DNA of 64,000 bases, from NCBI RefSeq assembly GCF_030766935.1, contig NZ_JASERL010000006.1, positions 186,001-250,000 of the forward strand, in the 5' to 3' direction. Source of the DNA: Streptomyces sp. KL109B (GTDB taxonomy: Bacteria; Actinomycetota; Actinomycetes; Streptomycetales; Streptomycetaceae). Position 1 is the stretch's first letter; every line of letters begins with the position of its first letter. Below are positions 34,262 to 42,291 of this stretch, piece after piece. Below the pieces are notes generated by a model. That model did no database searches. It was not told the DNA's origin and was given only the letters and a program-made list of their open reading frames with translations. Both the position numbers and the translations under genes were made by a program.

Positions 34262-35836
34262 TCAGTCCTCCGGCGGAGGCGGCGGCACCGGCGCACCCGC
34301 CGGCGGCGCGATCTTCGCGTACGTACGGGAGACGGGGGTCTCGCCGCCCGCCGACTCGTCGTGCTGCTCGGGCCGGTCCTCCGGCGGCAGCAGCGCCGCG
34401 CGCTTGGCGCCCGGGTCCCAACCGGTGTCCACGACCCGCTTCTGCCAGGTGATGGCCCCGGCGAGGATCACCAGGCCGACCACCAGCATGAGGACGACAC
34501 CCGCCACGTCACCCACCTTCGCCACGTTGCCGAGGATCAGACCCAGCCACCCGAAGTCGGCGTCGCCGAACGTGGTGTTGGCCGAGCCGAACGAACCGAG
34601 GACGCCGAGGAGGAACGCGGGCAGGAACGTGATCAGCACACCGTTGAGGAACGAACCGAGGGCCGCGCCGCGCCGCCCGCCCGTCGCGTTGCCGAAGACG
34701 CCCGCCGCGCCACCGGTGAAGAAGTGCGGGACGAGCCCCGGCAGGACGAGCGCCGTGCCGAACGCCGGCTTGAAGACACCGACGAGGAGCCCGAGGCTGA
34801 CCAGGCCGCCGACGAACGAGCAGATGAAGCCGACGAGCACGGCGTTCTGCGCGTACGGGAAGACGATCGGCGCGTCCAGGGCCGGGATGGCGCCCGGCAC
34901 CACCTTCTGCGCGATGCCCTGGAAGGCGGGCACCAGTTCGCCGAGGATCGTACGGACACCGAACAGGATGACGGCGACGGCGATGCCGAATTGGAGGCCC
35001 TGATTGACCGACGACATCAGGTAGTTGCCGATGCCCGTGGAGGGCGAGCCGCCGCCCGTCGCGAACGCCTTGAACGCCTCCGTCCTCCCGACCTTCGCGA
35101 GGAAGACGATCGCCATGATCATGTAGATGAGCAGCATCGAGAGCGCCGTGGCGACCATCGAGTCACGCAGGAAGCGAAGCCCCTCCGGCAGGTTCATCTC
35201 CTCCGTCGAGCGGCTCTTCTTGCCGACGGCCTGCCCGGTGGCGCCGGAGACGATGTACCCGGCGGTCCCGAAGTGCCCGACCGCGACGGTGTTGTTGCCG
35301 GTGACCCGCTTCGTCCACGGGTGCGCGAAGGCGGGCATCGCGACGAGCATGATGCCCAGCAGCACCGCGCCCGCGACGACCACGACCCACGAGGTGACCC
35401 CGGCCGTGGCCATCACCATCGTCAACAGCGTGGCCATGAACAGCATGTGATGGCCGGTCAGGAAGACGTACGAGAGCGGGGTGAAGCGGGCGAGCAGCAG
35501 GCTGACGAGGAAGCCGAGGATCATCAGCCAGGCCACCCGCGAGCCGTACTCGGCCTGCGCGATGCCGACGATCGCCTCGTTGGTGGGGATGACGCCGTGC
35601 GAACCGGTGGCACCTGTGATCATCGTGCCGAGCGGCGCGAGCGAGTTGGTGACCAGCGTCGCGCCCGCGCCGATCAGGAGGAAGCCGAGGGTCGCCTTGA
35701 TGGCGCCGCCGATGATCTGGCCTGTGGACTTCTTGAGGGCGATGAGACCGACGGCCGTGATGATGCCGATCAGATACGCGGGGACGCTGAGGATCTCGTT
35801 GACGATGAACTTCGCGATGTCCACGAGAGTGTTCAT
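34262..35836 (-). CDS. ulaA: PTS ascorbate-type transporter subunit IIC
   Basis: 524 residues of a PTS EIIC of the ascorbate-galactitol (UlaA) superfamily: long hydrophobic protein starting MNTLVDIAKFIVNEILSVPAYLIGIITAVGL, with LIGAGATLVTNSLAPLG, GHHMLFMATLLTMV, VAVGHFGTAGYIVSGATGQAVGKKSRSTEE and FPYAQNAVLVGFICSFVGG blocks that match UlaA. Carries out coupled transport and phosphorylation with IIA and IIB. The C-terminal ~65 residues are a hydrophilic Pro-rich tail (VPPPPPED end) not usual in enterobacterial UlaA. The IIAB fusion gene lies 46 nt upstream on the same strand, so a two-gene operon. No ula catabolic genes are nearby, so the real sugar may differ. Confidence 0.88.
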   Translation of the reverse strand: MNTLVDIAKFIVNEILSVPAYLIGIITAVGLIALKKSTGQIIGGAIKATLGFLLIGAGATLVTNSLAPLGTMITGATGSHGVIPTNEAIVGIAQAEYGSRVAWLMILGFLVSLLLARFTPLSYVFLTGHHMLFMATLLTMVMATAGVTSWVVVVAGAVLLGIMLVAMPAFAHPWTKRVTGNNTVAVGHFGTAGYIVSGATGQAVGKKSRSTEEMNLPEGLRFLRDSMVATALSMLLIYMIMAIVFLAKVGRTEAFKAFATGGGSPSTGIGNYLMSSVNQGLQFGIAVAVILFGVRTILGELVPAFQGIAQKVVPGAIPALDAPIVFPYAQNAVLVGFICSFVGGLVSLGLLVGVFKPAFGTALVLPGLVPHFFTGGAAGVFGNATGGRRGAALGSFLNGVLITFLPAFLLGVLGSFGSANTTFGDADFGWLGLILGNVAKVGDVAGVVLMLVVGLVILAGAITWQKRVVDTGWDPGAKRAALLPPEDRPEQHDESAGGETPVSRTYAKIAPPAGAPVPPPPPED

Positions 35837-35882
35837 GGGGAACTCCTGGGGAGGGAGCGGCAGTTGGCGGAGGGAAGGTGGG

Positions 35883-36701
35883 TCAGACGTCGTACAGGTC
35901 GCGCATCGCCGCGTCGACCTCCTTGGTGCTGGTGAAGTCCTCGATCACCCGCACCGGCACCCCGACGTCCCCCAGGGTCCGCGCGATCTCCCGCGAGGTC
36001 ATGATGGCCACCGCCTCGGACGCCTTGCCCTTCGCGGAGATGGTGTCGGTGGCCTCGGTGGTGATGTACCGGCCCCACTTCCAGCGGTCGAGCACCTTGT
36101 CAAGGGTCGACTTGAGGAACAGGCTCGTGCCGACGCCGTTGCCGCACACGGTCAGGATCTTGTGCATGCCATGACCGGAGCCCTTGGCGGCGGCGTCCCG
36201 CTGGGGTGTGTCGGCTCCCTGCCGAGGTGTGCCGGAGGACACCTCAGTGTCCCCGTCCCCTACGAGGATCTGGCGCAGCGCCTGAGGTGTCGGAGCGCGG
36301 TCGAGCGCGGCGGAGGTGTCCGCGTCGGCGAGCAGCCGCGCGAGGGCGCCCATCGCCTGGGTGTGTGCCCCGGCGTCCTCGGCGGCGAGGGCGACGACGA
36401 GGTGCACAGGGTCGTTCGTCTCGTGCCCGAAGTTCACGGGTGTCGAAAGCCGCACCCATGACATGCCCGTGCGCAGCACGGCGGGCGACGGCCGCGCGTG
36501 CGCGAAGGCGAAACCGGGCGCGATGACGATGTACGGCCCGTTCTCCTCGACGTTGCGGAGCATCTCCTGGGTGTACGTGTCCGTGCTGACGTCGGTGGAG
36601 ACCAGCAGGTCACCGGCCGTGCGGACGGCGGCCTGCCAGTCGGGGGCGGCCACGTCGAGGCGGATGGCCTCGACGGGGATCAGATCGCTGAGTTCACTCA
36701 T
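35883..36701 (-). CDS. PTS IIA-IIB fusion, ascorbate (Ula) type
   Basis: 272 residues from ATG at 36701 (MSELSDLIPVEAIRLD); an ATG at 36731 adds ten residues. Domain 1 is a UlaC-like IIA with its phospho-histidine in APGFAFAHARPS (His68). A linker of ~25 residues follows, then a UlaB-like IIB with the phospho-cysteine in LTVCGNGVGTSLFL (Cys186) and the MTSREIARTLGD end. In E. coli, UlaB and UlaC are separate, so this is a natural fusion seen in actinobacteria. First gene of the pair, IIC follows after 46 nt. The divergent side is the sulfonate transporter region, which seems unrelated. Confidence 0.88.
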   Translation of the reverse strand: MSELSDLIPVEAIRLDVAAPDWQAAVRTAGDLLVSTDVSTDTYTQEMLRNVEENGPYIVIAPGFAFAHARPSPAVLRTGMSWVRLSTPVNFGHETNDPVHLVVALAAEDAGAHTQAMGALARLLADADTSAALDRAPTPQALRQILVGDGDTEVSSGTPRQGADTPQRDAAAKGSGHGMHKILTVCGNGVGTSLFLKSTLDKVLDRWKWGRYITTEATDTISAKGKASEAVAIMTSREIARTLGDVGVPVRVIEDFTSTKEVDAAMRDLYDV

Positions 36702-36794
36702 ACGAGCAGTGGTTCCGAGCGAAGAGCCCATGTCACCACGACACGCCGGAGGGAGGCACCTTCGTTATCGGTTCCTTCGTTGTTTCACCCGTGC

Positions 36795-37715
36795 TCAGCG
36801 GGTGACCAGCAGCCCCCGCCCGCGCAGCACCCTCCGCTCCAGCGGGCTGAAGATCAGCAGGTCGATGGCGATGCCGACGACGAGGATCAGGAGGATGGCC
36901 AGGAACACCTGGGACATGCTGCTGTTGTTGCGGCCGTTCTCCAGCAACTGGCCGAGGCCCACACCGAGATCGGGCGACGACGCGATGATCTCGGCGGCCA
37001 TCAGCGAACGCCAGGAGAACGCCCAGCCCTGCTTCAGACCCGCGAGATACCCCGGCAACGCCCCCGGCAGCACGATGTGCCACGCCCCCCGGAGCCCGGT
37101 CGCGCCCAGCGTCCGCCCGGCGCGCAGGAACAGCGGCGGGATCTGGTCGATGCCCGCGACGAGCCCGTTGGCGATGGAGGGGACCGCGCCGAGCAGGATC
37201 ACGGCGTACATCATCGAGTCGTTGAGGCCCAGCCAGATCACGGCCGGCGGCACCCACGCCACCGAAGGCAGCGCCTGGAGCCCGGACAGGATGGGCCCGA
37301 TGGCCGCCCGTACGAACCGCACGCGAGCCACCAGGAGTCCGAGTGGTGTGCCGATGGCGAGGGCGAGGAGGAAGCCGAACAGGCCGCGCGAGACGGACGT
37401 CCAGATGGAGTCGAGGAGCGTGCCCTGCAGCCAGGCCGCGCGCACCTCGCCCCACACCTCGGACGGCGAGGCCAGCTTGTACGCGGGGACGACCTCCGCC
37501 CACACCAGCAGCTGCCAGACCACCAGCACCACGGCGATCGCGGTGACGGGCGGCAGCACCTTGCGGGTGAGTGTCTCGCGCAGCGGCGTGCGGACGACCC
37601 GCACCGAGTCGAGCGCGTCGAGCCCGGCCTCGACGCCCGCCAAGTCGCTTGTGCGCGGCGGCTGTTCGGCCTTCTCGGTGTCGGCGGGCGCTACGGCGTT
37701 GTCAGTCACGGCCAT
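36795..37715 (-). CDS. ssuC: Sulfonate ABC transporter permease
   Basis: 306 residues from ATG at 37715, with GGGAG upstream; an ATG at 37733 is also open. A ~50-residue hydrophilic N-terminus leads into six hydrophobic segments of the SsuC/TauC permease type: VLPPVTAIAVVLVVWQLLVW, then SRGLFGFLLALAIGTPLGLLVARVRFVRAAIGPILSGLQALPSVAWVPPAVIWLG, and the EAA loop AGRTLGATGLRGAWHIVLPGALPGYLAGLKQGWAFSW. It overlaps the ATPase gene by 14 nt. Forms the inner-membrane path of an aliphatic sulfonate importer with SsuB and SsuA. Confidence 0.9.
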   Translation of the reverse strand: MAVTDNAVAPADTEKAEQPPRTSDLAGVEAGLDALDSVRVVRTPLRETLTRKVLPPVTAIAVVLVVWQLLVWAEVVPAYKLASPSEVWGEVRAAWLQGTLLDSIWTSVSRGLFGFLLALAIGTPLGLLVARVRFVRAAIGPILSGLQALPSVAWVPPAVIWLGLNDSMMYAVILLGAVPSIANGLVAGIDQIPPLFLRAGRTLGATGLRGAWHIVLPGALPGYLAGLKQGWAFSWRSLMAAEIIASSPDLGVGLGQLLENGRNNSSMSQVFLAILLILVVGIAIDLLIFSPLERRVLRGRGLLVTR

Positions 37716-38553
37716 GGCGGCGGATCTCCCCACGCAGTTCTTCGGTGATCTCGGCGGACAGCTCGGCGACCGCGCCGTCCTCTAGGTGGCGCGGCTGCGG
37801 GATGTCGACCGTCCACTCCCGGGCGACGCGGCCGGGCCGGGACGACAGCAGGACGACACGCTGGGCGAGCCGGACCGCCTCGCGGACGTTGTGCGTCACG
37901 AACAGCACCGACACCCCCGTCTCCCGCCAGATACGGGTCAGTTCGTCGTGCAGTACGTCGCGGGTGATGGCGTCGAGCGCGGCGAACGGCTCGTCCATCA
38001 GCAGCAGCCGGCTGTCCTGGGCGAGCGCGCGGGCGAGCGCGACGCGCTGCCGCATGCCGCCCGACAGCTCGTGCACCCGCTTGCCGTGCGCGTCCGGCAG
38101 CCGTACGAGTTCCAGCAGGCGCCGCGCTTCGGCGCGCCGCTCCCGCGCCCCGACGCCGCGCAGCTTGAGTGCCAGCTCGATGTTCCTGCCCGCGGTCAGC
38201 CACGGGAAAAGGGCGTGCTCCTGGAACATCAGGGCGGGCCCGCCGTCCGTGGCGATGGATCCGGCGGACGGCAGGTCGAGGCCCGCGACGAGGTTGAGCA
38301 GGGTGGACTTTCCGCAGCCGGAGGCACCCAGGAGGGTGACGAACTCGCCGGGTGCGACATCGAGTGTGATGTCGTCCAGGACGAGTTGCTGCCCGCCGGG
38401 TGTGCCCGGCGCGGGAAAGGACTTCGAGACGTGCTCGATACGGGCGGCGTGCGCCACCGCCCCGGTCTCGGCCGGTGCCCCGGTCGCTCCGGTCGCCTCG
38501 TTGGCCTTGGCGGCCTTGGTGGCCTTGGTCGCTTCGGTGAACGTGGTGGCCAT
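37702..38553 (-). CDS. ssuB: Sulfonate ABC transporter ATPase
   Basis: 283 residues, ATG at 38553 chosen because AGGAGG lies 7 nt upstream. Complete ABC ATPase: Walker A LLGASGCGKSTLLNL (~88-101), Q-loop MFQEHALFPWLT, signature HELSGGMRQRVALARAL, Walker B RLLLMDEPFAALD, H-loop LFVTHNV. Arrangement and sequence are of the SsuB/TauB nitrate-sulfonate-taurine subfamily. A repetitive N-terminal tail (EATKATKAAKANEATGATGA) precedes the domain and is coded by near-repeat DNA. Lies 49 nt after the binding-protein gene, and overlaps ssuC. Confidence 0.92.
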   Translation of the reverse strand: MATTFTEATKATKAAKANEATGATGAPAETGAVAHAARIEHVSKSFPAPGTPGGQQLVLDDITLDVAPGEFVTLLGASGCGKSTLLNLVAGLDLPSAGSIATDGGPALMFQEHALFPWLTAGRNIELALKLRGVGARERRAEARRLLELVRLPDAHGKRVHELSGGMRQRVALARALAQDSRLLLMDEPFAALDAITRDVLHDELTRIWRETGVSVLFVTHNVREAVRLAQRVVLLSSRPGRVAREWTVDIPQPRHLEDGAVAELSAEITEELRGEIRRHGRD

Positions 38554-38601
38554 GGGTGTCACCTCCTGGGTGGTCGTCAACTCGTGTGCTGCGGACCGGA
38601 G

Positions 38602-39711
38602 TTACTTCGCTCCGAGGCCCGCGTCGTCGACCTGCTTCGCGCCCTCGGCCTTGAGGACCTTATTGAGGGGGCGCAGGTCGTAGATGCCCTTGAGGTCGGG
38701 CTTTTCCAGGAGGCCGGACTTCACGGCGTGCTTCGCCTCGGTGTCGAGGGTCGAGGCCAGCGGGTCGTCGAGGAAGTCGATGGACTTCCAGGCCGGGTCG
38801 ATGACATTGTCCGGCAGCGCCTTGCCGGACAGCTTCTTGAGCGCCGCGTTGGCGGAGGCCTTGGCCTTCTCCGGGTTGGCGTTGATCCATTTGTTGGTCT
38901 TCACGGAGCCGCGCAGCACGGCCTCGACGACGTCCGGGTGCTCCTTGAGGAACTTCTGCGACACGATCATGTTCGTGATCACGAACTTCTTGTCCGGCCA
39001 CAGGTCCGACTCGTCGAGCAGTTCCTTCGCACCCTCGGAGGCGAGCTTCGACGCGGTCGGCTCCGGCACCCAGGCGCCGTCGATGGAACCCGACTTGTAG
39101 GCGTCCGGCGTGATCTTGTTGTCCGTACGGACGACGGAGACATCGCCCTTGCCGCTCTGCGCGTCGACCTTCCAGCCCTTCTCCGCGATCCAGTTGAGGA
39201 ACGCGACGTCCTGCGTATTGCCGAACTGGGGTGTGGCGATCTTCTTGCCCTTGAGGTCGTCCAGGGTCTTGATCTTCTTCGGGTCGACGACCAGCTTGAC
39301 GCCGCCCGAGGCCGAACCGCCGATGATGCGCAGGGAGTCGCCCTGCGACTTGGTGTAGCCGTTGATGGCGGGGGAGGGGCCGATCCAGCCGATGTCGATG
39401 GACCCGGCGTTGAGGGCCTCGATCTCGGAGGGGCCCGCGTTGAAGGTCGACGGCTTGATCCGGGTGCCGCCCAACTCCTTCTGCAACAGGCCCTGTTGCA
39501 CGCCGACCAAAGCCGTGCCGTGCGTGAGGTTGGGGAAGTATCCGATCTTCACCGTGTCGACGGAGAGCTTCTTGCCGCCCGCGGCGGCCTTGGCCTGGGC
39601 GCCGTCGTCGGCCGACTGGGAGCCGTAGCCGCACGCGCTCAGCAGGAGCGGCAGCGCGGCTATGGCGGCGAGATTGCGCAGGGTGGTGGTGCGAGGGCGT
39701 GCGGCAGACAC
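38602..39711 (-). CDS. ssuA: Aliphatic sulfonate-binding lipoprotein
   Basis: 369 residues. Lipoprotein signal peptide with Arg-rich start and lipobox LLSAC at about residues 23-27. The mature protein is an NMT1/SsuA-type receptor: VKIGYFPNLTHGTALVGVQQGLLQKELG, FNAGPSEIEALNAGSIDIGWIGPSPAINGY, KKIATPQFGNTQDVAFLNWI and GSIDGAWVPEPTASKLA. Presents sulfonates such as alkanesulfonates or taurine to SsuBC. Its start is overlapped by the end of an upstream leader reading frame, suggesting translational or attenuation control by cysteine supply. Confidence 0.9.
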   Translation of the reverse strand: MSAARPRTTTLRNLAAIAALPLLLSACGYGSQSADDGAQAKAAAGGKKLSVDTVKIGYFPNLTHGTALVGVQQGLLQKELGGTRIKPSTFNAGPSEIEALNAGSIDIGWIGPSPAINGYTKSQGDSLRIIGGSASGGVKLVVDPKKIKTLDDLKGKKIATPQFGNTQDVAFLNWIAEKGWKVDAQSGKGDVSVVRTDNKITPDAYKSGSIDGAWVPEPTASKLASEGAKELLDESDLWPDKKFVITNMIVSQKFLKEHPDVVEAVLRGSVKTNKWINANPEKAKASANAALKKLSGKALPDNVIDPAWKSIDFLDDPLASTLDTEAKHAVKSGLLEKPDLKGIYDLRPLNKVLKAEGAKQVDDAGLGAK

Positions 39712-39890
39712 GGAGATGACCTCTCGGGAAAGGGAGGGGGCGGTGCGGCGGTGATGGACGCGCGGAGCGACGAACGGACTCGGATGGCGCGACAGATGGC
39801 GCTCGACGTGCGGCCGAGGTCGATGTGGCGGCGCGAGGTCAGCAGGAGGCGCGACAGGTGCGCGCGGCTCGGCGTTCGCGTCGTGCGCAT
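39660..39890 (-). CDS. Putative leader peptide of the ssuABC operon
   Basis: 76 codons from ATG at 39890, with GGGGAGG 6 nt upstream. It contains SRRHIDLGRTSSAICR (residues ~19-34), the pattern of a widespread actinobacterial leader-peptide family (R-x-H-I/V-D-L-x-R-x-x-S-A-x-C) found ahead of sulfur-assimilation operons. The frame continues past the usual stop position and overlaps the first 52 nt of ssuA. In related systems, slow reading of the conserved Cys codon signals cysteine shortage. The motif is clear; the long 3' extension is odd and could mean the true peptide is shorter in effect, or that coupling to ssuA is used. Confidence 0.6.
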   Translation of the reverse strand: MRTTRTPSRAHLSRLLLTSRRHIDLGRTSSAICRAIRVRSSLRASITAAPPPPFPERSSPCLPHALAPPPCAISPP

Positions 39891-39914
39891 GGCTGACCTC
39901 CCCGACTTCCCCAG

Positions 39915-39937
39915 TTTCCCTACCGGATAGATAGGGA
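39915..39937. promoter_or_regulatory. TCCCTA/TAGGGA inverted repeat upstream of ssu leader
   Basis: TTTCCCTA (39915-39922) and TAGGGA (39932-39937) form an inverted repeat 25 nt upstream of the leader start. A related repeat occurs upstream of the second leader (42002-42025), so it may bind the same regulator. Confidence 0.4.
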
Positions 39938-40012
39938 TACTGGCAGACGGCGGCGCCCTTCCCAAGAGGGTGTCCAGGTATTGGACGGATGCGTCTCGGA
40001 ATGCGGGAGTGG

Positions 40013-41287
40013 TCAGCTGGGGAGGGCGAACGGAGGGTGCGCGCCGTTGAGGAAGTAGTCGCCGATGTCGCGGAGTTGGTGCCCGACCGGCTCGTACAGG
40101 GTGTGGGTTCGTGCGTTGCGCCAGAAGCGGTCGAAGCCGAGGCGCGCGGAGGCGGCGCGCGGGCCGACGATGTCCAGGGCCCGCGCGGTCGACTCCTGCG
40201 CGGCCCGGGACGCTGCGGCCTCCGCCATGGTCACGAGGGCGGAGACCTCCGCGTACGCGTCGTAGCCGAGGTCGTCGCCGAGCGCCAGCGCGCCCTGTAC
40301 GGCGTCCAGCGCCTGCCCCGCGAGCGCGGACGCGGCGCGGATGAGCACCGTCAGCTCCCCGTACGCGGTGAGGACCTGCGGGTCGTGGGGGCTGCCGACC
40401 GGCCAGGACGGGTGCGGCGGCGCCTGCCCGGCCCTGCTGTACTCGCGGGCCTCGGCGAGCGTTCCCTCGGCGGTGCCGAGCAGGATCTGGACGGCGACGA
40501 GGTGGGCGACAGGGGAGGCCATGGCGGCCCGCGGCGGCAGCAGTTCCTCGTCGGCGGAGAGCGGGCCGAGCACCTCGTCGGCGGCCACCGCCACCTCGTC
40601 GAACTCCACGCTGCCACCGGCCGCGAGCCGCCGCCCGAAGGTGTCGGCCGCGCCGTCGACCGTGACACCACGACGCGCCGTGTCCACGACGACGGCGAGC
40701 GGCGTGCCCGTGTCCGCGCGCGTGGCCCGCACGGCGAGCCGGTCGGCGACGAGCACCCCGGTCGTGTAGTCCTGCCGCCCATTGAGCACCAGGCCGCCCG
40801 GCGTGCCGGCGAGGGTGAGCGCGGGTTCCTGGCGGGCGAACCCGCCGCCCCAGCACCACCGCCCGGCCGCCGACCGCTCCTCGATGCGCGCGGCGAGCGC
40901 GGGCCCGGCGAAGAACCGGGCGCTGCCCGACAAGAAGTAGTGACAGCCGAGGAGTTGGGCGATCGCACCGTCGGCCGCGGCGATCTCACGCACGACGGCG
41001 AACGCCGCGGCCCAGCCCCGCCCGGCCCCCTCGCCCTCGCCGTCGGCCCCGTCGTCGGCCTCGGACTCGGCTTCGGCCCCGGCCGGCACCGGAGGTGTCA
41101 GCAACCCCGCCTCGCGCAGCCGTGACACCTCGTCGACCGGCGCCTTGCCCGCCTGCTCGCGGGCGACCGCGTCCGTCGCGAGATCGTCCGCCGCCTCCCG
41201 GGCCACGCGCAGCCAGTACGGACGGTCGGGCCCGGTCGTCCGGTCGTACGTCGATGCGGGGTGGAGCGACGCGGCGGCGGGGCCCAT
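40013..41287 (-). CDS. SfnB/DszC-like flavin monooxygenase (acyl-CoA dehydrogenase fold)
   Basis: 424 residues from ATG at 41287 with GAGGAG 8 nt upstream. Acyl-CoA dehydrogenase fold: a helical N-terminal domain (RPYWLRVAREAADDLATDAVAREQAGKAP, EVSRLREAGLLTPPVP), beta domain (GGLVLNGRQDYTTGVLVADRLAVRA, SVEFDEVAVAADEVLGP) and C-terminal helices. It most resembles SfnB/DszC-type FMNH2-dependent sulfur acquisition oxidoreductases, which oxidise organosulfur compounds; no acyl-CoA ligand motif stands out. An acidic Glu/Asp/Ala insert (AGAEAESEADDGADGEGEG) at residues ~71-90 is unusual. Between the winged-helix regulator (12 nt upstream) and the ssu leader on the same strand, which supports the sulfur role. 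Confidence 0.8.
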   Translation of the reverse strand: MGPAAASLHPASTYDRTTGPDRPYWLRVAREAADDLATDAVAREQAGKAPVDEVSRLREAGLLTPPVPAGAEAESEADDGADGEGEGAGRGWAAAFAVVREIAAADGAIAQLLGCHYFLSGSARFFAGPALAARIEERSAAGRWCWGGGFARQEPALTLAGTPGGLVLNGRQDYTTGVLVADRLAVRATRADTGTPLAVVVDTARRGVTVDGAADTFGRRLAAGGSVEFDEVAVAADEVLGPLSADEELLPPRAAMASPVAHLVAVQILLGTAEGTLAEAREYSRAGQAPPHPSWPVGSPHDPQVLTAYGELTVLIRAASALAGQALDAVQGALALGDDLGYDAYAEVSALVTMAEAAASRAAQESTARALDIVGPRAASARLGFDRFWRNARTHTLYEPVGHQLRDIGDYFLNGAHPPFALPS

Positions 41288-41299
41288 CACGGGGTCTCC

Positions 41300-41836
41300 T
41301 CAGGGTCGGTGGTAGGGGGTGGAGTCCGGGGCGGTCGGCACGTACTTGTAGCCCACGCGCCGTACGGTGACGATCCGCTGCCGGTGCGCCTTGCCGAGCT
41401 TGCGGCGCAGCCGGGCGATGTGCACGTCCACGGTGCGGCCGTCGCCGACGTGGTCGTAGCCCCAGACGCTGCTCACGAGCAGCTCGCGGGTCAGCACGTG
41501 GTGGGGGCGCTGGACGAGGTGCGCGAGGAGCTCGAACTCCAGGTAGGTGAGGTCGAGTTCACGCCCGTCCAGCTCGGCCACGTGCCGCGCGGAGTCGATC
41601 CGGATGGCGTCGTCCGTGGCGGTCACCGGTCGGATCTCCGGCCGCGGCCGGTCGTCGGCGAAGAGTTCGGCGGGGTCGGTGCCCTCGGGCACGAGCAGCA
41701 GGTATCCGACCATCGGTACGGAGGTGTGCTGCCCGGTGCCGCCGGGGGCCTCGCGCACCAGGCTGAGGTGGCGGGTGTCGGACGGCGGCGCGGTGGCGTC
41801 GGGGGTGGTGGTCCGGATCTGGGGTGCCGTGGTCAT
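41300..41836 (-). CDS. Winged-helix regulator (OmpR/PhoB DNA-binding domain without receiver)
   Basis: 178 residues from ATG at 41836 with AAGGGA upstream. Residues ~85-170 are a complete PhoB/OmpR-type C-terminal DNA-binding domain: RELDLTYLEFELLAHLVQRPHHVLTRELLVSSVWGYDHVGDGRTVDVHIARLRRKLGKAHRQRIVTVRRVGYKYVP. The N-terminal ~85 residues have no phospho-acceptor receiver domain; a hydrophobic strand (TSVPMVGYLLLVPEGTD) is the only ordered-looking part. It lies 12 nt upstream of the SfnB-like gene and divergent from the second leader/ssuD. It is probably the local regulator of sulfonate use, acting without a histidine kinase. That role is inferred from position. Confidence 0.82.
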   Translation of the reverse strand: MTTAPQIRTTTPDATAPPSDTRHLSLVREAPGGTGQHTSVPMVGYLLLVPEGTDPAELFADDRPRPEIRPVTATDDAIRIDSARHVAELDGRELDLTYLEFELLAHLVQRPHHVLTRELLVSSVWGYDHVGDGRTVDVHIARLRRKLGKAHRQRIVTVRRVGYKYVPTAPDSTPYHRP

Positions 41837-42001
41837 GGCTGATGTCCCTTGGTGGTGTGGTGTGTCGGACGCGTGTCTTACGCGTGACAGCACGCGGCGC
41901 TGACGACGTGACCAAAGTCGACGTGCCGACGACGAACGAGTCGTTGCTGCGTACGGGACATGTGCATCATCTTGTGCGCCCGCGGCGGGCCCGGTCAAGT
42001 A

Positions 42002-42025
42002 TTTCCTAGTAATTCAGTAGGGAAA
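42002..42025. promoter_or_regulatory. Inverted repeat in the regulator-to-ssuD intergenic region
   Basis: TTTCCTAGTAATTCAGTAGG followed by GAAA, where TTTCC and GGGAAA pair around an A/T-rich centre. It resembles the TTTCCCTA/TAGGGA repeat at 39915-39937. It lies in the 314-nt region 41837-42150, which holds no other gene and must contain the divergent promoters for the winged-helix gene and ssuD. Confidence 0.4.
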
Positions 42026-42150
42026 GTGGTGGGCCGGAGCCGCGGTTGTGTCAACTGTGCCTGGAAACGGCCGAGTCGGGGCGTCCCGGCGGGCGGGCAC
42101 CGGACGGGTTCCGCTTGACGTGCGGCGCGCTGTCCTGCTCAATGGTCCGC

Positions 42151-42228
42151 ATGACTGCCCAGCAGCACTTGGTCTCGCGTGACCACATCGACTTCGGTCG
42201 GGTGTGGTCCGCGGCTTGTTGCGCCTGA
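42151..42228 (+). CDS. Short leader peptide upstream of ssuD
   Basis: 25 codons from ATG at 42151 (or 28 from 42142): MTAQQHLVSRDHIDFGRVWS followed by AACCA and a TGA. It has the R-x-H-I-D-x-x-R...S-A-x-C core of the leader at 39660-39890, with Cys-Cys just before the stop, ideal for cysteine-dependent attenuation. The next 225 nt lead to ssuD. No obvious Shine-Dalgarno sequence precedes it, so the exact start is not certain. Confidence 0.7.
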   Translation: MTAQQHLVSRDHIDFGRVWSAACCA

Positions 42229-42267
42229 CACGGCAGCGGGCCCGCTGACCGGCCCTTCCCTCCTTCG

Positions 42268-42291
42268 GTGACTCCGTGACTCCGTGACTCC
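42268..42291 (+). repeat. Triplicated GTGACTCC octamer
   Basis: GTGACTCC three times in tandem, between the leader peptide and ssuD. The last copy opens a 49-codon reading frame (42284-42433, containing PHCCPLSRAAKVLGLQLRRQ), while the other two copies run into TGA in-frame after ACT CCG. Copy-number change would shift the frame. Confidence 0.7.

Noticed and set aside
40013..41287. Gene called a fatty-acid acyl-CoA dehydrogenase
   Set aside because: The fold is right, but the position in a sulfonate regulon and SfnB/DszC-like layout fit a sulfur monooxygenase better.
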